The notes under the pieces are model-generated. The model was not told the origin of the DNA. It was given only the letters and a program-made list of their open reading frames with translations, and ran no database searches. Below, one piece after another: positions 48,961 to 61,560 of a stretch of 64,000 bases of DNA. The stretch spans positions 20,777,644-20,841,643 of the forward strand of contig CM055108.1 in assembly GCA_029204225.1 (NCBI GenBank), written 5' to 3'. The translations under genes and the position numbers were made by a program. This DNA is from Diphasiastrum complanatum (lineage: Eukaryota > Streptophyta > Lycopodiopsida > Lycopodiales > Lycopodiaceae). The number at the start of each line of letters is the position of its first letter. Within the stretch, counting starts at the first letter, position 1.

Positions 48961-51905
48961 ACAACATTTCGGTCATACTGACCAAATGATGTTGGAATTG
49001 GGCATGAATGGATTGATTAGGTGGGTATCAGGTTCAAGAACCTGTGGCCACCACTTGTTTGGAAATCCAAGAGATTTCGACCATTTCCGGGACCCGACCA
49101 ACCAATTGTCCTCGAAACCCGTTTACGGGAGAACTTCGAACAGAGGTTTCGGACTACCTGTATGCCCATTTGGTTCCCACAGATTTCCCTTGACGTCGCC
49201 CACTGGCCGGACTAGACAACACTATAAACTGACGCCATTTGTAGAAAATGGACCGTTTGACAGAAAATTGCAAAAGCAAGTCATTTCCATTGCACTAAAT
49301 GCGTTATCCTCTGGACAAAGGGAGGAATTGACCCGATGTTGGAGTTGGGCATTAATGGATCCATCAGGTCTGTAGCAGGTTCACAAACCTGGAACCACCC
49401 CCTGTCTGAAAATATGGACGATTTCGAGCAATTTCGAAACCAGACACCAATTGTCCCCGAAGCCCTTTTTCGGATCGAAGTTCGAATAAAGATTTTGGGT
49501 TACATGTAGGCCTGTTCGACGTCTTGTCTATTCCCACAGGTTCCCCTCGACATTGCCCACTGGCTAGAACAAACAATATGAGATATCAAGGTTATCTGGA
49601 GGAAATGGACCGTTTGACAAAAAAATGCCAAACTAGGTCATTTCAATTGCCCTAAAAGCGTTCTCCTCGAGAAGAAAGGTCGTACTAACCAAACAATGTC
49701 GGAATTGGGCATGAATGGATCCATTAGGTTCGTATTATGTTTGAAAACCTGCGGCCACCCCTCGTCTGGAAATCCAAGAGATTTTGACCAATTCAGGGAC
49801 CCAACCGGCCAACTGTCCCCGAAATCCTTTTCAAGGAGAACTTCGAATAGATGTTTTGGACTACCTGTATGTTCATTCGATGTCATGTCTATTCCCACAG
49901 GTTTCCCTCGATGTCGCCCACTGGCCAAACTAGACAACATGATAAATCGACGCCGTTCGGAGAAAAAGGACTGTTTGACGAAAATTGCCAAACTAGGTCA
50001 TTTCCAACTAAAAGCGTTATCCTCAGGAGAAAAGGAGAAATTGACCAAACGATGTTAGAGTTGGGCATGAATGGATCCATCAGGTCTCTATTAGATTCAT
50101 AAACCTGGGACGACCCACCATCTGAAAATCTGGATGATTTCGACCAATTCCATAACCAGACACCAATTGTCCCTGAAGCCCGTTTTCGAGTCAAACTTCG
50201 AACGAAGGTTTTAGGCTACCAGTATGCTTGTTCGGTGTCCTATCAGTTCCCACAAGTTCCACTCAATGTCACCCACTAGTTGGAATAGACAACACAAGAA
50301 ACCGACACCCTCTGAAGAAATGGACCATTGAACGAAAAATTGCCAAACTAGGTCATTTCCATTGCTCTGAAAGTGTTCTCCTCGGGACGGAAGGTCATAC
50401 TGACCAAACGATGTCGGAGTTGGGCATGAATGGATTCATAAGGTCTGTATCAGGTTCAGAAACCTTGGACCACCCCCTGTCTAGAAATTTGGACGTTTTC
50501 GACCAATTTCGGGACAAGACACCAATTGTCCCCAAAGCCCTTTTCTGAGTGGAATTTCAAACGAAGATTTCGGGCTACCTGTATGCCCGTTCAACATCCT
50601 GTCTATTTTTGTAGCCTCACTCGACATCGCCCACTGGTCGGAACAAACGCTATGAGAAACCAACATCGTTTGAAGAAAATGGACCGTTTGATGGAGAATT
50701 GCCAAATTAGGTTCCATTGGCTAAAAGTGTTCTCCCCGGGACGAAAGGTCATATTGACCAACGATGTCGGAATTGGGCATGAATGGAACTAGCAGGTCCG
50801 TATTGGGTTCACGAACCTAGGTCCACCCCTGGTTTGAAAATCTGAACAATTTCGACTAGTTCAGGGACCGGATGGGCCAATTGACCCCGAAGTCCTTCTT
50901 TGGACTGAACTTTGAACGGAGGTCTCAGGCTACCAGTATGCCCGACGAAAAGTTGCCAAACTAGGTCATTTCCATTACTCTAAAAGCGTTCTCCTTGGGA
51001 CGAAAGCTCATACTGACCAAATGATGTCAAAATTGGGCATGAATGGATCCATTATGTCCGTATCAGGTTCAAGAACCTGTGGCCACCCCCCGGTTGGAAA
51101 TACAAGAGATTTCAACCAATTTCAGAACCCGATCGGCCAATTATCCCCAAAACCCTTTTCCGAGCAAACTTCGAACAGAGGTTTCGGACTACCTGTATGT
51201 CCGTTTGATGTCATGTCCATTCCCACAGGTTCCCCTGAACATCGCCCACTAGCCAAACTAGACTGCACAATAAACCAAAGCCATTTGGAGAAAAAGAACC
51301 GTTTGACAAAAAATGGCCAAACTAGGTCATTTCCATTGCACTAAAAGCGTTATCCTCAGGAAAAAAAGGAGAAATTGACCAAACGATGTTGAAGTTGGGT
51401 ATGAATGGACACATCAAGTCTGTAGTTGGTTCACAAACTTGGGACCACCCCCGTTTGGAAATCTGGATGATTTTGACCAATTCCAAACCAAACACCAATT
51501 GTCCCCTTAGTTGTCTTCTGGATTGAAGTTCGAACGAAGATTTCGGGCTACCTATAGGCCTGTTCGATGTCCTGTCTATTCCCACAGGTTTCCTTCAACG
51601 CCGCCCATTGGTTGGAATAGATAGTATGAGATATCAGCATCGTCTAGAGAAAATGGACCGTTTGATGAAAAATTGCCAAACTAGGTCATTTCCATTGCTC
51701 TAAAAGCGTTCTCCCCAGGATGACTGACCAAACCATGTCGGAATTGGGCATGAATGGATCCCTCGGGTTCGTATCAGGTTCAAGAACATGTGGCCACCCC
51801 CGGTTTGAAATACAAGAGATTTGGACCAATTCCGGGACCCGACCGACCAATTGTCCCCGAAACTCTTTTTTGGACACATTAGCAGAAGTTGTTGGATTAC
51901 AACTT
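48960..51905. repeat. Satellite-like tandem array, about 355-bp monomer, 9 copies in A/B alternation
   Basis: The anchor TTGGGCATGAATGG starts at 48998, 49345, 49705, 50061, 50420, 50773, 51033, 51395 and 51744, so spacing is 347-362 bp except one short 260-bp monomer. Type A monomers carry GAACCTGTGGCCACCCC and CAAGAGATTTCGACCA; type B carry AACCTGGGACCACCCC and GATGATTTCGACCA. The order is A,B,A,B,B,mixed,A,B,A; A-to-A and B-to-B distances are about 707-716 bp. Monomer length is not a multiple of three and frames do not persist, so it is non-coding. Confidence 0.92.
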
Positions 51906-52077
51906 GCATGGCCAAAAACTCTCATTGTAAAATCACAAGGGTCTTAAGAGATCATTATTTACATGATTTCTTTTTATATTTGATGAGTTTCAATGATTGT
52001 ACTAAATTAGTCTAGCTATAATGTGTGTTACAATTGATCACTCTACTTTTGGTTCGCACCAAAGCATAAGATATTAA

Positions 52078-53135
52078 TCACAAGAAAAATGACAATGGCT
52101 GTCATTTAAGTTGACTTAAATGACAATTTTTGCTCATTATTTATTTTACATTTGGAAAATTAAGAAGAACCAATTTCATGGCCGTCGTTTATTTTTAATG
52201 ACCATCATTTAAGTTGATTTATATGACTATTTTTTGTCATCATTTATTCTCATTTTGGCAAAATACAAAAGACAATTTTTATTGGCCGTCATTTAAGTCG
52301 AATAAATGACGGTGTTTAACCGTCATTTATCTTCCATTACATAGAAAAGATGATTTTTATTGATCGCCATTTGAGTTGACTTAGATAACGGTTTTTGGTT
52401 GTCATTTATTCTTCGTTTTGGCAAAATAAAAAGGACGGTTTTTAATGGTCGTCATTTAAGCTGATTTAAATGATGGTTTTTAATAGTCATTTATTTTTCT
52501 TCGTTTTGGCAAAATAAAAAGGACGATTTATAATGGCCGTCATTTATGTTGATTTAAATGACGATTTTGGGTCGTCATATATTCTCCATTTTGGCAAAAT
52601 AAAAAAGACGGTTTTTAATGACCATCATTAAAGTCCACTTAAATGACGGTTTTTGGCCGTCATTTACCTTCCGTTTGGGCAACATAAAAAAGACGGTTTT
52701 TTATGACTGTCATTTAAATTGATTTAAATGACGGTTTTTGGTCGTCATTTATCTTTCGTTTTGGCAAAATAAAAAGGACGGCTTTTAATGGCCGTCATTT
52801 AAGTTGATTTAAATGATGGTTTTGGCCGTTATTTATTCTCCATTTTGGCAAAAAAAAAAAAGACAGTTTTTAATGGCCGTCATTTAAGTTGATTTAAATG
52901 ACAGTTTTTGACCGTCATTTTAAGATGGTTTATATGAGGATTTTTGTCGTCATTTTTTTAAATTAAAAATAAATAAATGATGGCTTTTTGTTAGCCGTTA
53001 TTTAAAATGACATAAATGACGGTTTTTGGCCGTCATTTCAACCATTGGTTTTAATGACATGGATTAAATGATGACCCTCAAAACCGTCATTAAAACTGAC
53101 TTAAATGACGGTTTTTGGCCGTCATTTTTTGCCCA
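52078..53135. repeat. CACTA-type subterminal hairpin array
   Basis: About 20 copies of AAATGACGG and its inverse CCGTCATTT alternate, usually as AAATGACGG-TTTTTGG-CCGTCATTT hairpins in units of about 85-90 bp with TTTTGGCAAAATAAAAA spacers. The array starts with CACAAGAAAAATGAC (52079), close to the known plant En/Spm terminus CACTACAAGAAAA. Such arrays are transposase-binding subterminal repeats in CACTA elements. No transposase lies next to it and no second terminus is seen, so it is an isolated end. Confidence 0.75.
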
Positions 53136-53139
53136 TTTT

Positions 53140-53210
<71 letters not shown>

Positions 53211-53534
53211 ATTTCATGCATGTACATGGTTCTCTTTGGGTCATCTATCCATTGGTGCACTATATTGGTGATATCTTGCAATTTTGTATGTATATTGCTC
53301 ATTAAATGCTATTTTCAGATCCGCATGTGTGAAATATAGTAGCCTACTGTTTTATATGGACATCAACTTTATTTCATGTTTTTTTTTTATGTTTGATCAA
53401 GATCTATTAGAGTTTGCATCTCATTCATAGTGTAGATGTTGATTTTTCTACATTGGCAAGGTTGGTGATTTGCTTGTCTTTCTAACTAAGGATCAAAGGG
53501 ACATTTTGGATCTTAATGATCTGAATTCTTCACA
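53136..53534 (+). mobile_element. Partial C1 LTR with expanded CT/CA microsatellite
   Basis: 53212-53534 matches the second half of the C1 LTR (ACATGGTTCTCTTTGGGT to CTTCACA). The (CT)n at 53142-53186 and (AC)n at 53187-53210 sit where other C1 LTR copies carry a short CT-rich tract, so the microsatellite grew from it. Confidence 0.85.
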
Positions 53535-54260
53535 GTCCATACCATATTTTCTTGAATATAGAGAAATGCCATATTTGGATTTCTTACAAGGTTGTTCTAG
53601 GTCATGTGATTTCAAGACATAGCATTACTACAGATTTTTCTTAAATCAAAGTTATTGTGGATTTACTCCCTCTAGAAACAATCAAAGGAGTTTACATTTT
53701 ATGGGTCATGCAAATTATTATCGCATATTTTTCATGTTCTTCATAGATTACCATAGCCTATATACAAGTTGACCATTGTACTAATTTGGACAATTGAGGC
53801 ATTGGAATCATTTGAAAAATTGAAAAAAACCTTAGTCTCTACACCGATACTACGAGCGCCTAGTTGGACAATTGAATTACAGGTGCATATTGATGCGTCA
53901 AAATATGTAATTGGATCTGTGTTAACTTAGTCGGGTGCATATAAAGAAAACTTTCCTATTAGATTTTCTAGCCGACAACTTAATGACACTGAAGTGAACT
54001 ATTCTGAACATGAAGCGTTGGCTATGGTATTGGATCTGTGTTAACTTAGCCGGGTGAATATAAAAAGAAAATTCCTATTAGATCTACTAGCCGACATCTT
54101 AATGATACTAAAGTGAACTATTCCAAACATGAAGCATTGGTTATGGTTTTTTTTAGTTAAGAAGTCTCGTCATTATTTGATGGCAATGCATTTGGCATTT
54201 TATATGGATCATCAACTGTTGGAAGGGACAAAGACCTCTTTTTCCTTCTACTTTTTGGAT
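53535..54260 (+). mobile_element. Ty3/gypsy fossil G1: RT end to RNase H
   Basis: Reads as the GHANYYR block (about 53705) followed by a PTLRAPSWTIE-like stretch and the RNase H entry DASKYVIGSVL (about 53895). A stretch of about 117 bp starting TTGGATCTGTGTTAACTTAG is present twice in tandem (53911 and 54028). It directly follows the C1 LTR. Broken, old. Confidence 0.78.
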
Positions 54261-54983
54261 AAAAATTCTTCTGATAACATCACTTACGAGTAACATTACC
54301 AAGTTTGCGAGCTGTGTCGCTAAGGTATGACCTTTGTATGGTACCCCATGACCATGACAGATGTCCGGAGCTTGTACTTTAATGCTTGATGAGTGTGAAT
54401 GATGAAGGTCTTCTCACATGCTCGTGGATATTGCGGTGTGGCTATCACATCAGAACGTTTTTCCTAGATTATTGTGAAGTGACTATTGGAGTGTTTGGAT
54501 TAATGTGAAAGCAAGCTCCAGTATGCATTTGAAGGTCTCCTCACTCTCGCTAATCCAACGGATCATTCTTTGTGCAAGGTAGTGGAGGAAATGGATACAG
54601 CTATGGTGAAATAGGATCCGAGCAAGTTTGCAGAGTATGTGTCTGGAATGGGTTGGTCGAGGTTGAAAGCTGCTAGGCTCCTATCTTTCACCACACAATC
54701 GTGGCCTACGGTCTTGTTCCAAGTGGTTGAACCCCTTCTCAAAGGTTGGGATCAATCAAATTGGATACTGCAGACCACAGATGGACGGGTAAGAGTTCTT
54801 ACTATTGATTGGGTGGCCGAGGTCTTCAAGCTTCCTGCCTGCGGTAAACTACTGAAGAAGAGGTTGGACGATACTAAAGAATTCGAGGCATTGAAGAATT
54901 ACTTTGGGGGTGAGAAGCCAACCCCGAGTCCGGTTTTGCTTTAGAGAAATGACAAGACACTAACTTGATGCTATTCCTGAACT
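54261..54983 (+). mobile_element. Unrecognised gag-like remnant
   Basis: The open stretch 54639-54944 reads ARLLSFTTQSWPTVLFQVVE, a WDQSNWIL block, GRVRVLTIDWVAEVFKLPACG and DDTKEFEALKNYFGG. It resembles the N-terminal plant-mobile-domain-like proteins found in some plant LTR elements, but I cannot name the family. It may be the N-terminal counterpart of the coiled-coil remnant at 0.8-2.85 kb. Flanked by a G1 fossil and a C1 LTR. Confidence 0.35.
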
Positions 54984-56670
54984 GATTTGCTGAAAAGTGT
55001 GGGAAAGTTGATAGTCGAGTTTGAGAGATATTCAAATTTGAACTTTGGGTACATTGAATCTAGATCCAAAAATAATAGGGTTTACATTTTGGAGGGAAAG
55101 CCAAGTGGCCAAATAGGGTTTGGACACTCTATAAAAGGATTTAACTCATGGAGAGACACATCTTCTCTCTTCTCTCTCTCATTTCATCATTATACATGGT
55201 TCTCTTTGGGTTCTACTACTCATTAGTGCACTCTCATGATGTTATCTTGCGATTCTATGTGTAGAATGGTCATTTATTGCTATATTTGGATACACACGTG
55301 TGAAATACAGTAGGGTACTATAATTGTACGGACATCAACCATATTTTATGTTTTGGTTCATGTTTGATCAATATCTCTTAGAGTTTGTATCTCATTTTGT
55401 ATGTAGATGCTGATTTTTCTACATTGGCAGAATTGTTGGTTTGCTCCTTATTGTAACCAAAGATTTGGGACATGGATTGGATCTTGAATGATCTGAAATC
55501 CTTCACATGGTATCAGAGCTATTGTGTTTCAGGTTATGAAAGGATCATCCATCTTTAGCATGGATTTGGAGGACTTACCAATGCTAGAGCATGCTAGATT
55601 GATTTTTACTCAAAAATCAGCATTTTTGCATGTGTAGAATTGATTTTTTGTAGGTCAAAACTCAATATAGGGTTATATACTTGATCAATTCCGAATTCAC
55701 ACTTGGCTTATCAGATTTCGATGATTTTTGGTGCATTAGAATTCTATAAATTGCATGTAGAATTTGAGATATTCAATTTTTTGTGATTTTGTCAAACCCT
55801 GATTTTGATTGGATCTTTAGTTTGTGAGGTTACTGAACTTCATTTGAGTGTGTTTCAATTTTAGGAAGTGGCAAGAATCATTAGATTGAGGATAGATCAT
55901 AGGTTGATCAAGATTTCAATATTCTATGTGTTAATTTTCTAGTTAGAAGTGCTAGAAGAGATTTGAGAGGTTCTATATCTTTGTGATTTCTTCTTGTGTT
56001 CATTTGTTGACATTCAAGAGAGTGCTTTGTGCATTGGAACAGGTTGAAAGAAGAAGATCAGGTCACTTCAACATGGCTACAAGTGGAGGATTTATGTTGG
56101 AGAGCAATGATAGGCTTACCTCAATCAACTATTCTACTTGGAAGGTGAGGATGGAGTCCTTATTGGAGATGAATGAGTTGATGGAGATTGTTGCAGGTGT
56201 GGAGGAGAGGCCTCAAGCACCTCAAGATCAAGTGAGGTATGACAAGAGAGCAAAGAAGGCTCTACACATGATTAAGATGAATGTTACCAATGAACTTCTC
56301 AAGGAGATTGGTAAGTGCACATCATCTTTGGAGGCTTGGGAAGCTTTGAAGAAGCTTTATGAATCCAAGTCTACATCAAGAGTGCTTACTCTTAGGAGGC
56401 AAATCTTTCAAAGTTTGCAAAAGAAGGAAGAGAGTACTCATGCTTTTGTTTTGAGGGTTAAAGCATTCAATGATGAGTTAACATGTATTGATGAAAGCAT
56501 TAAGGAGGTAGAACTTGTTCAAGTTATACTTAATGGCTTGTTGGATGATCGTGCTAATATTGTTCAAAGTTTTGCTATTCAAAAGACTTTGCCAAGTATT
56601 GTGGATTTGCAAGAGATCTTGGTGAATGAGGAGTATAGGCTTCAATCAAGAGGAGGTGGATCTACATCGA
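54984..56670 (+). mobile_element. Ty1/copia fossil, family C1: partial 5' LTR and gag
   Basis: Partial LTR 54984-55507 (ending CTTCACA), primer-binding site TGGTATCAGAGC (55508-55519), leader very like 18655-19250, and gag from ATG 56073 (MATSGGFMLESNDRLTSINY) to about 56670. The gag is more complete than in the 19-kb copy, including the WKVRMESLLEMNELMEI block. The reading is cut at 56671 by the LTR of gypsy G2. Confidence 0.9.
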
Positions 56671-58169
56671 TGCTGGCTGATTCTGATGAATCCCCAAGAT
56701 ACTCGGACAGAGCAACTCAAGAGCACCTCTCACCTTAGACCGAGGAGGTCTCTGAGAAGACGAGACTAATGAAGACTAAGAGCCAAGTATGAGAGCCGAG
56801 AAATACTAGCTAGGAAAGACATGCAAGAATGTGTAAGCCTCATGGTGAATCCCGGAAGATGGAATGACCATGTAGGAACTAGTATTTCTAAGCAAATGTA
56901 ATAAATGCAAGTAAACCCCTCTTAAAGAAAGTAGAGTGAGCCACCTTTTGATGGTGACCTCTAGTGGAGAGCATTATTCCACTTGTAATTTGTGAAATGT
57001 GGAAATTCCACTAGGATGCCACCTAAGGAGCTCTCTTGCTTATTTAAGAGACTCTCTCTTTGTGAAGAGGAGCTTTTTGCATTGTATCTACTCCATGCTT
57101 AATAAAAAGATTTCCCATGAGTTTGATGCTACACTAAGCTCCTTGATCATGATGGTTTTCTTGAGTGATGCCCCTGTGATCATTCCCTTCCATTCATATT
57201 GTGTGTGGTTGTGGATTTAGAGTGGATTAGTTTTCTTGCTTCCCTAGTTGTGGATTAGATTTCATGTTTTCTTGTGGATTAATGTAGGAGCCAGCATTCA
57301 AGTAAACTAAATAGGCTAGAAATGTGGCATAAATCTTGCATATTCTCTAACATTCTAGTTCTTGATGTTCTTGGGATGTCCAATAATCAAAAGACTGGTT
57401 GGTTTCTTGATTCTTGGACTTCTAACATGCTATAGATTAGTTTTTGTTTCTTGTTTTGTCAATTTATGCAAGTAAAGTAGTGTAGGATCGGATTTTAGTT
57501 CATTTTGAAGCAAAGTAGAAGTAAGAATCCATCGTTGTTCAACTGAACAGTAACGTAGATCATTTGTTGAACGCATTGGCTTGCATTTTGGTTGATTATG
57601 CATGTGCATTCAGTTCAAGAGTGACTCATCCGGATGTCCTCTGACAGGCAGGATATTTACTACATCAATATCAGTCCCTTTTGCTTGGTTTCAGCATTGA
57701 ACTAAGAAGCTAACATTCAAGAAAATGCCAACAAGCCTCTAAATAGGCAAAAAACAGTTCTTGTAAACAAGAAACAAGGAAGAACTAGTAAACAAATCCT
57801 CTGGATCAGGGGATCTGTAAACATTGTGTCAACATTTGGCACCGTTGTTGCTTGAACTCCACACCTCATAAACCCACACCTGTTGCAACAGTGTTCTTGA
57901 ACAGATCCATAACAGTTCTCATCTGCATCTACCTTGCAAATGAACTACCTTGTAAAACGACCTGCAAGAAACAACAATCGCAGGCAAATAGACTTGCTTG
58001 CAAATCCGTCTGAAAACCAACTTGCTTGCACCTGAACCTGCAAACCAACCAGCAAGCCACAACAACTACAAACACAAGCGATCAGACTTGTTTTAGTATC
58101 AAACTACAAAACCAGAGCCCACATCCATCAACCACACTCCTTCAGCCGCCCCGTCACGTTCCATTTCTT

Positions 58170-58740
58170 TCATATCTCAGCCGACGCTTTCAAATCTCAA
58201 CCGATGCTTTTTTTTCATATCTCAACCGACGCTTTTTCTTCATCTCTCAACCGATGCTTTCTTTCATATCTCAGCCGACGCTTCCCTTCATATCTTAGTC
58301 GACGCTTTCCTTCATATCTCAGCCGACGCTTTCCTTCATATCTCAATCGTCGCTTCCCTTCATATCGCAACTGACGCTTTTCTTCATATCTCAGCCAACG
58401 CTTCCCTTCATATCTCAGCCGATGCTTTCCTTCAGAACTCAATCGACACTTCCCTTCAAATCTCAACCAACGTTTTTTTTCAAATCTTGACCGACGGGTT
58501 CACGTCAGATCTCGATCGATGGGTTCGCGTCAGATCTCGACCGACGGGTTTACGTCAGATCTCGACCGACTGGTTCGCGTCAAATCTCGACCGATGGGTT
58601 CACGTCAGATCTCAACCGACGGATTTTTGATCAGATCTCGACCGACAGGTTCGCGTAAGATCTCGACCGACGGTTCTGGGTCCAATCTCGACCGATGGGA
58701 TTCCTCACCATCTCAACCGACCAACTCCATGCCAAACCAG
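58170..58740. repeat. Leader minisatellite of G2 (+ copy), 24-27 bp unit
   Basis: First part: about 12 units of TTCATATCTCAGCCGACGCT type (24 bp, so frames stay open and yield LRYEGKRR repeats on the minus strand). Second part: about nine 27-bp units of the type CAGATCTCGACCGACGGGTT. The core ATCTCAACCGA is shared with 39290-40095. Confidence 0.92.
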
Positions 58741-58914
58741 AGAACTTTCAAACGACACCTCTGATTGGCATTTCGACTGAACCACCATCTCCATATTGAG
58801 TCTCCACCTTCACTTCCTTCAACACCCTAAAAAATCCAAAAACATCAAAAACCCTAAAAAATCCAAAAACACGAAAAACACATACCCAACACAAAACCGA
58901 CACAACAGTACCCA

Positions 58915-60265
58915 ATGGCCAACAATACAGATCCTGAAATCCCCAAAGATTATATACACGAGATCAGGTCCCCTGTAGCTGAACAAATCAGACGTCGTAG
59001 GTTCTACCGAATGCGGGCCCAAATGCACGAGCCATCCACAAACCCATTCGAGGGACAAGAACCTGATAGAGCTGAATCCTCATGCGCATGACCCCAATTT
59101 TATGGTGCTGAACCCTCGCAGGCTAGAACCAACCTTAACGAAGTCTTTGCTACCCACAATGCTCATCATGAGAGACGTACACCCAAGCTAGATCTACCAA
59201 AGTTTGATGGTAGTTTGGACCCTCAAAGATTTTTGCAAATCTTTGAGAATGCATGTGATGTGCATGGCGAAACATCTCCCGATGCTATGGTCCAACTGTT
59301 TTTGATGACCATGATCACTAAAGCACGTGATTGGTTTTTCAACCTTGATCGTGAAGATAAGACAGTTGGTCAATCTTGAAAGAGTCCTTAATCAAGCATT
59401 TTAAGCCCTTTCACTTGATCGAGAGTCCTTTTGTCAAATTGAGTAACATCAAGATGGCAAAGGATGAACGTGTACGGGACTATATCGAGCGTTTCAAACG
59501 CCTCAAAAGTCAAGTACAGGAACAACCCTCTGAACGGATGCTCATCATCTGGTTTTTAGTCGGCCTTCCAAGATGGATTAGATGCGAGCTGAAATCAAAT
59601 GACGAATATATGAGTCTCAAGTTAGCTATGTCTGATGCCATCAAGGAAGAAGACGAAGGATCAGATGTTGACGAATCCAGGGAAAGAAGAGCACCACGTG
59701 CTCCTGTCCTCGAGTCAAAGCCGATCGAGGACACCCGAGATCAACTTTGGAAATCACAGCTGGAGTTGCTTAATAAGCAACACCAACTGCAAATGGAAAA
59801 ACTCACCAATCAGTTTCAAACTACCTTGAAATTATCCAAAGCAATATGCCTAGTCAGCCACACCCTACACAATTACCTTATAGATGAAAAACAATATGGT
59901 GCCCACACTATAGGGCTACGCATCCTGTTGATGCTTGTCTTTCATATCCGCCTATCCATGCACATACAGTCCAACAATATGAAGAACAATCGTCACCATC
60001 TGGACATTCCTTGACTTACCATGAATACCCACCAGAAAGTCCAGAACCACTAGCCATACAAGATGGTTATGTCGTTATACAAGGGCCATTGCACATCAGA
60101 TGTTTCATCTATGGTGAAACTGGCCACTTCATGGTTGATTGTCTAGTTAAGACCCAGTACCATGCTGAGTGTCCTGACAATATCAGAAAGCACAACTTCA
60201 AAGACTGTCTGAAACAGCCAACTAAGATCCTACCTGTCCGTCACGTCAGTTATGACTCACAATAG
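58915..60265 (+). mobile_element. gag region of G2 (+ copy)
   Basis: From ATG 58915: a TDPEIPKDYIHEI start, RFYRMRAQMHEPSTNPFEGQ, PKLDLPKFDGSLDPQRFLQI (59190-59260), the ITKARDWFFNLDRE block, KLSNIKMAKDERVRDYIERF, LIIWFLVGLPRWIR, a Gln/Leu-rich helical stretch, and the CCHC knuckle with GHFMVDC (about 60090-60145). The PKFDG and ARDWF blocks are standard gypsy gag. Several breaks. Confidence 0.88.
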
Positions 60266-60540
60266 GATCCTCATGACAACCACATGAGCACCATAGCAAC
60301 CAACAAGTAATTCTGCTGCTCAATCGAGAAGTTTCTTGCAAACTTCTACATTATCGCACAATACACCAGCTCCATAATGCAAAAAGACGCTAATATGAAA
60401 TGAGTCCTTGTCGAAAGAAAGTGAAACTGATATTCCGTCATCTGCTACAATGTCCAACCAAGAGCAACATCCACAGGGAATTGACAGTTTTTCTCCCCTT
60501 CTACAACCTCAACTCTATTTGTCTTTCCACATGCTGATAA

Positions 60541-61261
60541 GATGTTGAAAGCAATCATTCTTTGATTTATAGCATGCTAGATTGTGCTTTGGCCATAAAT
60601 TCTTGTACTAGATCTTGATATTTAATCTAGAATCAGATTATGTGCTAAACACAAAGCTTAACAAGATCATTCACACTTTAGGATTGTTCTCCACACGTGT
60701 GAACTTGCTGGATTTGCATCAGATTTGACGGTAGTCGACAGTTAAGTTGACCTTCATCGTCGATGTCTTTCTTCAATAATAGAGTAGTTTTGCAAACTGT
60801 GCGACAATGCATGTAAAATTGCAGCAATGTGAATGGAGCTAGATTAATCTAGGATTTAGTAGAGGAATAAATCGAAGACAAATCTATTTTCCATAAGTAG
60901 AACTACTGATTTAGGTCATAGAACATACTTTTAATATGATCAAATGCTGAATTGTCAATAGGACAAATATGATGCTTGCACTAAAAAAGAGGCTTGGATA
61001 CTTATATAGACTAATTTATTATTATTCTAACACAAGTCGAGCCTTGAATACTTAGTTGATGAAGCATTACTTTTGCACCATAGATTAGGATAGTTGAATT
61101 ATACATGTGTATCAAACATGTTTAGACAATCCTTAGTACTTAATCTCGATTATCTAGACAAGAAAATTGACCTTCCTATTTGTCATAGCTTCATTTTTTA
61201 AAAAGCAGACTAGTAGTCCATTTATATTGAGTCATAAGCATGCAACAAAAGATTTTCTAGT
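60541..61261. other. LTR-end-like piece and AT-rich spacer
   Basis: 60590-60705 resembles the end of the C3-type LTR (AAGCTTAACAAGATCATTCA then CACACGTGTGAACT). The rest shows no gene. Confidence 0.4.
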
Positions 61262-61560
61262 TATTGTTCATTTCAAAAGATTTTCTAGAAAGACACCACA
61301 AGTTATGGGCTAGAAGAGATCTAGATCAGAGGGAGCGACGATTCAGGAATCATATTCAAACTTTTTCGTTGTCTGGTGCAAAGTAGTTTATTACCTTTAT
61401 CAACAAATTTTAGAGAACAATAGTTGTTCATTTTATTAAGAAAACATCGGAGGCTATCAACCTCTCCAAACAATTCAAGGAGTGTGTAGAATTCAAAACT
61501 GGTAAAAGAATTAAAGCATTGAGGTTAGACAATGGGGGTGAAGAAACTTAGTGTTTCTAC
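61262..61560 (+). mobile_element. Ty1/copia fossil: integrase fragment
   Basis: 61425-61545 reads VVHFIKKTSEAINLSKQFKE followed by KRIKALRLDNGGE, the copia integrase core segment that ends in the DNGGE motif with the second catalytic Asp. Only this short piece is present. Confidence 0.8.

Larger units (their letters stand above)
56671..60540 (+). mobile_element. Ty3/gypsy element G2, + strand copy
   Basis: 5' LTR 56671-57834 (TGCTGGCTGATTCTGA to GTGTCAACA, 1164 bp), then TTTGGCACCGTTGTTGC (57835 on), non-coding leader, minisatellite (58170-58740), gag (58915-60265), and a further part similar to 33550-33800 up to about 60540. pol and a 3' LTR are not seen. It went into the C1 gag at 56670. 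Broken in several places. Confidence 0.85.

Noticed and set aside
48986-51947. Many open frames of 65-120 codons on both strands
   Set aside because: All lie in the 355-bp satellite, occur in different frames in different monomers, and do not persist.
52078-53135. Regularly spaced repeats that could suggest a CRISPR array
   Set aside because: Spacers are themselves repeated and the genome is eukaryotic; the layout fits CACTA subterminal repeats.
53068-53339. Frames with Ser-Leu and Thr-His repeats
   Set aside because: Translations of the (CT)n(AC)n microsatellite in the C1 LTR.
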